A stretch of DNA of 50,920 nt from Planctomycetota bacterium (GTDB taxonomy: Bacteria; Planctomycetota; Planctomycetia; Planctomycetales; Planctomycetaceae), in the NCBI GenBank assembly GCA_016872645.1, contig VGZH01000038.1, positions 1 through 50,920 on the forward strand. The letters are read 5' to 3'. Below the pieces are notes generated by a model. That model saw only the letters and a list, made by a program, of their open reading frames with translations. It had not been told where the DNA came from and made no database searches. The position numbers were made by a program, and so were the translations under genes. Shown one piece after another: positions 45,005 through 50,920 of the stretch. Each line of letters opens with the position of its first letter. Position 1 is the first letter of the stretch.

Positions 45005-48000
45005 ATGTCACATTTCACGACCGGACAATTCCTGCGACGCAGCCTGCGGCATCATGCGCGCTCACACGTCGCCGTCGCGCTAGGTGTCGTCGTGGCGGCG
45101 ATGGTGATTGGCGGGGCGTTAATCATCGGCGATTCGGTGCGAGACAGTTTGAAGTCGCTCAGCCTCGTTCGACTTGGCAAAGTCGATCACGCGCTGATCA
45201 GTCATCGCTTCTTTCGCGAGGCGTCGGCCATCACGTTGAGCCAGCAGCCGGAATTCGCCAAACGGTTCGCGGTGGCGGCTCCCGGCTTGGTATTTCCCGC
45301 GAGCCTCGAACGCCGCGCAGCCGATTCGGCGAGCCAGACACGCTCGGCCGGAGTGACGATTTACGGCACCGACGAACGATTGTGGTCGTTGCTGGCGACT
45401 GAGCAGATCGCGCCGCCAACTGCAGGCGGAGTCGTATTGAACTCGCTGCTGGCCGAGCAACTGCGTGCTCGCGTCGGTGATGAAGTGATCGTCTGGGTCG
45501 AGATTCCCGCGACGATCCCGCGCGACAGTCTGCTCGGTGGTCAGGAGGAGCAGTCGTCGCAGGAGGTTCGGCTGAAAGTCGAATCGGTGCTTCCGGCGTC
45601 GGCCGGAGCCGGTCGGTTGGCATTGCAGCCGAGCCAGCAGGTGCCGAAGGTCGCGTTCGTCAATCTGCAAGACTTGCAGAAGGAACTGCGCCTCGAAGCC
45701 GTCGAACGTTCGAGAAACAAGCCTCAGGCAAGCCGCCCAGCGCGGGTCAATGCACTGTTCGTGTCGGCTCGAGAATCACGCGACGGTCAAGGGGACTCGG
45801 CGGTCGCGGCCGCGAAGGCGATCACGCTCGCGCTGCGCGACTCGGTAACGTTAGACGATTTGCATTTGCGCCTCGTTCGCAATTCATCGGGCCGGTACAC
45901 GTCGCTCGAAAGCGAGCGGATGATTTTGGAAGACTCATTGGCCAAGACAGGAGAACAGATCGCCGCTCAACTGAAGCTGCCGACCTCTCCCGTGCTGGCA
46001 TACCTCACCAACGAGATCAGCCGAGTTGGCGACGACACGGGAAAGAAGTTCTCGATGTACTCGATCGTTGCCGGGGTGCCCGAACCGTCGAACTTGGCGG
46101 CACCGTTTGGTCCGATCGAGCCGCAGTCTCCGCCGCTCGGAAAGAACGGAGTGTTGCTCTGCGATTGGCTCGCCCAGGATTTGGGAATCTCGGCCGACGA
46201 TCGCCAGGCACAAATCCGAGTGAAGTACCACAAAGTCGGCTCGAAGGGAGAACTGCCGGAAGAGGAGTTGACGTTCGAAGTCCGCGGCATCCTGCCAATC
46301 GACGGCATGTTGGCCGGTGATCGCGGGCTGATTCCGACTGTGCCGGGGATCACCGATGCGAAGACGTTCAACGATTGGAAGCAGCCGTTTCCGATGGACA
46401 TCCGCCGAATCCCGAAACGGGATGACTACTACTGGAATAAGTATGGCCCGACTCCGAAAGCGTTCTTCGATCTCGATGCCGCGCGCGAGTGGTGGTCCAG
46501 CCGCTACGGCTCGACAACATCGCTACGAGTGGGTGTGACCGACGGTCAATCGTTGGAACAGTCTGCGAAGTTGTTCGAGTCCGACTTCTTGAAGGCACTT
46601 CCGATGGACTCGATCGGGTTGGCTATCCAGCCGGTGAAGTTTCTTGGACTGCGTGCGGCGAGCGGGACGACCGATTTCTCCGGGCTGTTCATCGGCTTCA
46701 GCTTTTTCATGATCCTGTCTGGCTTGATGCTCATCAGCCTGCTGGTGCGACTGGGAATCGAACGCCGAGCCAGCGAGATCGGTTTGCTCTCGGCGATTGG
46801 TTTCTCGCCAAGTCGCATCGGTCGCGTGCTGTTGCTCGAACAGTGCTCGGTCGTGCTGTTTGGAGCGGTGATCGGCATCGCTGCCTCCGCTGGCTACGCG
46901 GGGCTGTTGATTTTCGGGCTGGGTACGCTATGGGTCGGGGCCGTCGGAACGACGGAGCTGCGGCTATCCATTCAACCCGGCTCGTTGGTGATCGGCTTCG
47001 TGGGGACGTTGCTTGCGGCCGGAGCCTCGGCATGGTTGGGACTGCGCGGGCTGCAAAAGCTCTCACCGCGCGAACTCTTGGCCGGACAAACTGAACTCGT
47101 CGATCAGGACGACTCGCGCGCGGCACGGCGTAGTCGGTTGCTGCGGATCTCCCGTTGGTTGCTGCTGCTGTCGATCGCGCTATCGGTGCCAGTCATTGTT
47201 ACTCAAAGTGGGGCGGGCGAAGCGTTCGCTGGACTGTCCATCGCGACGGTGGTGTTCTTCCTCGTAGGCATAAGCACGCTCGCGGCAGCGCTCTGCCGGT
47301 TCGCGGCATGGCTGGATGGAGATCGTTTCGCGTCGATCATCGGCTCCGGGCAAGTGGCCCTGTTGCGGTTAAGCCTGAGAAACGCCATCCGTCAACGACG
47401 AAGAAGCCTGTTGTCACTGGCGTTGATCGCATCCGCCACGTTTCTCCTGGTGGCAGTCGCGGCGGGACGACGAAATCCCGCCGTCGAAACGCCCGATCGA
47501 GACTCCGGCAATGGTGGATTTCTGTTCGTCGCCGAATCGACGACCCCGCTGATCCACGATTTGAGCACATCCGCCGGCCGCAACAAACTTGACCTGCGCC
47601 CGCAGCCGGAAACGAATGCAGCCGCACTGTTGGAGAGAATGAAACTCGCTTCTTTCCGTGTTCGGCCGGGTGAGAACGCAAGTTGCTTGAACCTGTATCA
47701 GACGCGAGTGCCAACAATCCTCGGGGTTCCCAAGGGGCTGTCCGGTTTCAAATTTGTTAATCCACCACGATTCAAGGCCGGCCCTTGGGCGCTGCTCGAT
47801 CAAGCTAGTTCCGACGGCGCGATCCCGGTCATCGGCGACATGAATACGCTGATGTATTCGCTGCACAAAGGAGTCGGCGACACGATCAAGATCCCCGACG
47901 ATACGAATCCGAAGGCGACGTTGCGGGTCGCGGGAATGCTCGATAGTAGCGTCTTTCAAGGCGTGCTGCTGATGTCCGAGGAGAACTTTCTCAAGCTGTT

Positions 48001-48565
48001 TCCGGAGCAAGCGGGGTTCCGGTATTTTCTAATCGGCGACCAGCGCTTCGAAGACGGCGGCCAGGAGTTGTCGAAAGACGAAGCTCGCGAGTTGTCCGAT
48101 TTACTGGAGACGGGACTCGCGCCGTACGGCTTCGACGTCGAGCCGATCGGAGATCGCTTAGCGAGTTTTCTCGCGGTGCAGAATACCTACTTGAGCACGT
48201 TTCAAACGCTCGGCGGTTTAGGGTTGCTGCTGGGAACGTTCGGTCTCGGCACAGTCATGCTGCGAAACGTGATCGAGCGGCGCGCCGAGTTGGCTTTGCT
48301 GCGCGCGGTCGGCTTTCGGCCATCGGCGATTCGACGGCTCGTGTTGTTCGAGAATGCGTTGTTGCTGGCGTGCGGATTGGTGGTCGGGACATGTTCCGCG
48401 CTGCTGGCGATGCTTCCGCATCTGCTGAGCACCGGAGCTGACGTGCCGTGGCTGTCGGGAGCGGGATTGCTCGTCGGCATCTTTGGTGTCGGGCTGCTGG
48501 CCGCGACCGGTGCGACGGCGGAAGCGGTACGGACTCCGATTGTGGCATCGCTGCGCGGCGAGTAG
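45005..48565 (+). CDS. Large FtsX-type ABC transporter permease
   Basis: 1186 residues from ATG 45005; ATG 44984 and GTG 44969 are alternatives, and none has a good ribosome site. One helix near the N-terminus (VAVALGVVVAAMVIGGALIIGDSV) is followed by a long extracytoplasmic region. The first FtsX domain begins near residue 560 (LFIGFSFFMILSGLMLISLLV, then ERRASEIGLLSAIGFSPSRIGRVLLLE), additional helices lie near 705-775, and the second FtsX domain ends the protein (TFQTLGGLGLLLGTFGLGTVMLRNVIERRAELALLRAVGF and on to TPIVASLRGE). Such permeases work with a MacB/LolD-type ATPase in lipoprotein, peptide or macrolide export. No ATPase is adjacent, so its partner must be elsewhere. Confidence 0.88.
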   Translation: MSHFTTGQFLRRSLRHHARSHVAVALGVVVAAMVIGGALIIGDSVRDSLKSLSLVRLGKVDHALISHRFFREASAITLSQQPEFAKRFAVAAPGLVFPASLERRAADSASQTRSAGVTIYGTDERLWSLLATEQIAPPTAGGVVLNSLLAEQLRARVGDEVIVWVEIPATIPRDSLLGGQEEQSSQEVRLKVESVLPASAGAGRLALQPSQQVPKVAFVNLQDLQKELRLEAVERSRNKPQASRPARVNALFVSARESRDGQGDSAVAAAKAITLALRDSVTLDDLHLRLVRNSSGRYTSLESERMILEDSLAKTGEQIAAQLKLPTSPVLAYLTNEISRVGDDTGKKFSMYSIVAGVPEPSNLAAPFGPIEPQSPPLGKNGVLLCDWLAQDLGISADDRQAQIRVKYHKVGSKGELPEEELTFEVRGILPIDGMLAGDRGLIPTVPGITDAKTFNDWKQPFPMDIRRIPKRDDYYWNKYGPTPKAFFDLDAAREWWSSRYGSTTSLRVGVTDGQSLEQSAKLFESDFLKALPMDSIGLAIQPVKFLGLRAASGTTDFSGLFIGFSFFMILSGLMLISLLVRLGIERRASEIGLLSAIGFSPSRIGRVLLLEQCSVVLFGAVIGIAASAGYAGLLIFGLGTLWVGAVGTTELRLSIQPGSLVIGFVGTLLAAGASAWLGLRGLQKLSPRELLAGQTELVDQDDSRAARRSRLLRISRWLLLLSIALSVPVIVTQSGAGEAFAGLSIATVVFFLVGISTLAAALCRFAAWLDGDRFASIIGSGQVALLRLSLRNAIRQRRRSLLSLALIASATFLLVAVAAGRRNPAVETPDRDSGNGGFLFVAESTTPLIHDLSTSAGRNKLDLRPQPETNAAALLERMKLASFRVRPGENASCLNLYQTRVPTILGVPKGLSGFKFVNPPRFKAGPWALLDQASSDGAIPVIGDMNTLMYSLHKGVGDTIKIPDDTNPKATLRVAGMLDSSVFQGVLLMSEENFLKLFPEQAGFRYFLIGDQRFEDGGQELSKDEARELSDLLETGLAPYGFDVEPIGDRLASFLAVQNTYLSTFQTLGGLGLLLGTFGLGTVMLRNVIERRAELALLRAVGFRPSAIRRLVLFENALLLACGLVVGTCSALLAMLPHLLSTGADVPWLSGAGLLVGIFGVGLLAATGATAEAVRTPIVASLRGE

Positions 48566-48643
48566 GTCAGCCTTTCCAGACTGATCGGAATGGCGATCGG
48601 CGCGGTGTTGCCAATTCTGGTCAGGCTGGAAAGCCTGACCTAC
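48562..48643. repeat. Inverted repeat spanning the stop codons of two convergent genes
   Basis: The arm at 48562-48579 pairs with 48626-48643 at 17 of 18 positions (core GTAGGTCAGCCTTTCCAG). The left arm includes the TAG stop of the permease gene and the right arm the TAG stop of the yceH gene. It is probably a bidirectional terminator, or a mobile palindrome that landed on the gene ends. Confidence 0.8.
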
Positions 48644-49368
48644 ACGCTGGCTCCCAACTCGCGCCGCAACGTCTCGAAGCGTTCCACGAGTTGCGACAGT
48701 TGAGCGCTGAGTTCAGCCACCGATTGCTCCAGCGTGGCGATTCGCGATTCAGAGGCCGACGAGGCGGGTGTGCTGTGCGGCGATGGCTCGGACTCCTCGC
48801 GAGCGGACGAAAAATCGCCGGCGGTCAGCGTCTTCCCTTCGTCGGGTTTGTAGAAGTTGTGATCAACTTCGATACCACGAACTTGCAGCGGACCGTTGGC
48901 TTGGATGAAACCGGCTGTTTGCAGTGTCTTCAGCTCATCCCGCAGTTGTTCGATCGTCGGAATATCGTGCATCCGGCTGGCTCGCGTGCGGAGGTCGCCC
49001 ACCGATTGTCGGCCACGCAACCACAGCTCCGTCATAATCGCCAATTGGGCCTCCTTGAACGGAAACCGCTTGCGAGCGTAATGCCGGTATCGCTCGGATC
49101 GCCCGGATTCCGTGTGGACGACGGCGGCCAAGCCCATCTCGCGGAGTTGATCGACTGCTCGCAGCACGTCGTCCTCGGAGTACTCTGACAGCGGCGAGCG
49201 GTTGTTCTTCTGATTGCAGCCGGTCGTGAGCGCCTTGAGCGTCAGCGGGTAGTACTCCGGCGTTGTGATTCCTTTTTCGATCAACACGCCGAGCACGCGC
49301 CGCTGAGATTTGCTGAGGATTTTGATGGGCGGAAATTGGTCATCGGAGTTGAGGTTGACGTCGGACAT
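48640..49368 (-). CDS. yceH: YceH (UPF0502/DUF480) winged-helix protein
   Basis: 242 residues from ATG 49368, with AGGA five bases upstream. The opening [58 protein letters not shown] is the recognisable signature of the family, which has two winged-helix domains. The second domain runs about residues 100-175 ([32 protein letters not shown]). A low-complexity Ser/Pro stretch and a C-terminal coiled coil follow ([32 protein letters not shown]), also usual in YceH. Function is not firmly established. It is convergent with the permease gene and divergent from the methyltransferase gene. Confidence 0.9.
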   Translation of the reverse strand: MSDVNLNSDDQFPPIKILSKSQRRVLGVLIEKGITTPEYYPLTLKALTTGCNQKNNRSPLSEYSEDDVLRAVDQLREMGLAAVVHTESGRSERYRHYARKRFPFKEAQLAIMTELWLRGRQSVGDLRTRASRMHDIPTIEQLRDELKTLQTAGFIQANGPLQVRGIEVDHNFYKPDEGKTLTAGDFSSAREESEPSPHSTPASSASESRIATLEQSVAELSAQLSQLVERFETLRRELGASV

Positions 49369-49421
49369 GGGCATCCTGTTCCAGGCGAAGTTTCGTATTC
49401 CACTTTGTGCTTCGATAAACA

Positions 49422-49512
49422 CTAACCCGAAGTATCAGCGAGGGCGAGCGCTCCAACGACTTGGATTTGTAAACGTCGCGGAGCGCTCGCCCTCGCTGGC
49501 GCTTCGGGTTAG
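49422..49512. repeat. Long palindromic element upstream of the methyltransferase gene
   Basis: The 33-base arms (49422-49454 and 49480-49512) match at 30 of 33 positions, with core CAGCGAGGGCGAGCGCTCC. It lies in the divergent gap between yceH and the secreted methyltransferase, and its right arm ends 54 bases before the methyltransferase start. Part of the core (CCAGCGAGGG on the minus strand of the right arm) is shared with the elements at 36004 and 41154. Confidence 0.85.
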
Positions 49513-49566
49513 GCTGTGCAGGAACTCCAACGTCGAGTCGTTGCTCATTGTCCCGGAGTACGGATC

Positions 49567-50328
49567 ATGTTTGCTCGTCATGTCGGATTGCTAATCGCGC
49601 TGCTGTTGATGCCGTTCGGTTTGAGTGCCGATGAAACTGCCAAGCCGGGAGACTCGCGCTACGAGATTCGGGTCGACCACGATCCGAATGGGATCGGCAA
49701 GTTCTACATGGGGCGCGAGATCGCGCACGTGATGGGCTTCGGTCCTGGCGGTCAGGGAGCGGAATGGCTTGAAAGAGCCGTTCGCGAGAAGGAAGAAAAA
49801 CTGACGCTGCTGATCAAGTCGCTGGACCTGAAGCCGGGCATGGTGGTGGCCGACATCGGTGCCGGCAGCGGCGTCATCAGCGTGCTGATGGCCGAGAAGA
49901 TTCTGCCCGGCGGCAAAGTCCTGGCAGTCGATGTCCAACAGGAGATGCTCGACCGGCTGCGCGAGAACACCAAGAAGCTGAAGATTACCAACGTCGAACC
50001 AATCAAAGGGACGCAGAAGACGACCGCTCTGAAGCCGCGGTCGGTGGACCTCGCGATCATGGTCGATGTCTACCACGAGCTGGAGTTTCCTTACGAGATA
50101 ATGCTGGACATCTCGAAGTCGCTGAAGCCGGGCGGACGAATCGCCTTCGTGGAATACCGTAAGGAAGACCCGGATGTGCCGATCAAGCTGATCCACAAAA
50201 TGACGGAGGAACAGGTTAAGAAAGAGGCCTCGCTTCCGGACTTCGGCCTGAAGTGGACGAAGACGATCGGTGTCCTGCCGTGGCAGCACATTGTGCTGTT
50301 CGAAAGGCTGCCGAAACCGGAACGCTAG
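49567..50328 (+). CDS. Exported class I SAM methyltransferase-fold protein
   Basis: 253 residues from ATG 49567, with GGAG eight bases upstream. A signal peptide (ARHVGLLIALLLMPFGLSADE) is clear. Then comes a methyltransferase core: motif I VVADIGAGSGVISVLMAEKI (about residues 95-114), the acidic VLAVDVQQEMLDRL, motif IV region SVDLAIMVDVYHELEFPYEIML, and SLKPGGRIAFVEYR. This is the UbiE/ArsM-like class. An exported SAM-dependent enzyme is odd because SAM is cytoplasmic; the leader could be a membrane anchor, with the enzyme facing inside or the planctomycete's periplasm-like space. Before Hsp70 by 170 bases. Confidence 0.87.
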   Translation: MFARHVGLLIALLLMPFGLSADETAKPGDSRYEIRVDHDPNGIGKFYMGREIAHVMGFGPGGQGAEWLERAVREKEEKLTLLIKSLDLKPGMVVADIGAGSGVISVLMAEKILPGGKVLAVDVQQEMLDRLRENTKKLKITNVEPIKGTQKTTALKPRSVDLAIMVDVYHELEFPYEIMLDISKSLKPGGRIAFVEYRKEDPDVPIKLIHKMTEEQVKKEASLPDFGLKWTKTIGVLPWQHIVLFERLPKPER

Positions 50329-50498
50329 TTGTTCGGTCGCTGCGACAAACAGCGATTGCGCGCTTGCTTCACTGGTTTGCGACCGTCAGAATACGCGTCT
50401 CATTTCGGTCGGTTGAACGGGTTTGCCGCTTCGGCCGCTGCTGTTCCAACCCACGTTGAAGTTCACACACACTCCGAGACAACCTCTAGGGACACACC

Positions 50499-50920
50499 AT
50501 GTCATTGAAACTGATGCCGGGAGCAACTGTCGGAATCGATCTGGGGACGACTTATTCCACGCTGGCTCAAGTCGACAAGGAAGGCAAACCCGTCGCTCTC
50601 AACAACGCCAATGGAAAGACGATCACTCCGTCGGTCGTACTGCTGGCTGACGATGGCAAGGTCATCGTTGGTCCCTCGTTTGAACGCATTGCTGTTGAAG
50701 ATTCGTCACATGTTATCGAAGCCATCAAACGCGAAATGGGAAACAAGTCCTACTTCGTCGTCTATCAAGGCAAGAAATTGACTCCCGAATTCATCTCCGC
50801 GTTGATCCTCAAGAAACTGAAGCAGGACGCTGAAACTCAAGTTGGCCCAATCGCCAACGCGGTCATCACCGTTCCCTACTATTTCAATGACGTGCGCCGC
50901 AAAGCAACGCAAGATGCCGG
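50499..50920 (+). CDS. Hsp70-family chaperone (3' partial)
   Basis: The frame is open to the end of the window, giving 140 residues. The start ATG at 50499 has AGGGA six bases upstream. The ATPase phosphate-1 motif is VGIDLGTTYSTLAQV, followed by NGKTITPSVVLL and AVITVPYYFNDVRRKATQDAG, all diagnostic of the nucleotide-binding domain of Hsp70. Differences from DnaK (IDLGTTYS instead of TTNS, and VPYYF instead of VPAYF) suggest one of the additional Hsp70 paralogues found in Planctomycetes, not the main DnaK, but the rest of the gene is needed to tell. No DnaJ or GrpE gene is in the window. Confidence 0.92.
   Translation, partial: MSLKLMPGATVGIDLGTTYSTLAQVDKEGKPVALNNANGKTITPSVVLLADDGKVIVGPSFERIAVEDSSHVIEAIKREMGNKSYFVVYQGKKLTPEFISALILKKLKQDAETQVGPIANAVITVPYYFNDVRRKATQDA

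Overview
The window reads as chromosomal DNA of a planctomycete (phylum Planctomycetota). The inference rests on the gene families: a DUF1501 protein with a twin-arginine-like leader, a DUF1549/DUF1553 protein with cytochrome-like CX4CH and CXXCH motifs, a PPC-domain exoprotein, several PQQ-like beta-propeller proteins, a BatA-type VWA membrane protein, a sialate O-acetylesterase and a Gfo/Idh/MocA protein. It also rests on short palindromic repeats between and inside genes, one of which encodes the peptide THQRGAAAENPSLVRRAS. I see no phage, plasmid, insertion sequence or CRISPR array. The first gene is cut at its 5' end and the last at its 3' end.

Layout. 1-4449: C-terminal part of a giant RTX/Calx-beta surface or secreted protein, closed by a strong hairpin terminator. 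4554-9987 (minus): a PQQ-propeller protein, MsrA and a secreted glycoside-hydrolase-like protein, probably one transcription unit. 10128-10473 (minus): tRNA-Phe(GAA) followed by a 63-residue HTH protein. 10682-13505 (plus): HpcH/HpaI aldolase, an unknown helical-repeat protein and a methyltransferase, the last two overlapping by 4 bp. 13585-14310: a broken beta-helix gene with an in-frame stop. 14525-20568 (plus): BatA-like protein, His-rich lipoprotein, molybdopterin oxidoreductase and FAD-linked oxidase, the last two overlapping by 4 bp. 20605-27064 (minus): D-aminoacylase-like amidohydrolase, PPC protein and DUF1549/DUF1553 protein, separated by inverted repeats. 27456-28784 (plus): DUF1501 protein. 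28807-29763 (minus): Gfo/Idh/MocA-like protein. 30143-33679 (plus): SWIM-SNF2 helicase. 33708-39277 (minus): a 1594-residue PQQ/helical-repeat exoprotein followed by an SGNH-like hydrolase. 39476-39979 (minus): ACT-like protein. 40152-40757 (plus): HAD phosphatase. 40757-41127 (minus): a decayed gene. 41206-43886 (minus): sialate O-acetylesterase and NAD-dependent sugar epimerase. 44015-48565 (plus): pseudo-receiver protein and a large FtsX-type permease. 48640-49368 (minus): YceH. 49567-50920 (plus): a secreted methyltransferase-fold protein, then the start of an Hsp70.

Functionally the window is dominated by envelope and secreted proteins for polysaccharide or amino-sugar turnover and redox chemistry: glycoside-hydrolase-like protein, acetylesterase, epimerase, D-aminoacylase, DUF1501/DUF1549 proteins, Mo and FAD enzymes, and MsrA. 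No locus is clearly a complete new system. The more interesting items are the in-frame palindromic element inside the 1594-residue gene, the dispersed palindrome family it belongs to, the Mo/FAD/His-rich lipoprotein cluster, the gene relics, and the permease that has no ATPase beside it but follows a degenerate receiver protein. All family assignments come from reading the translations by eye; no database search was run.
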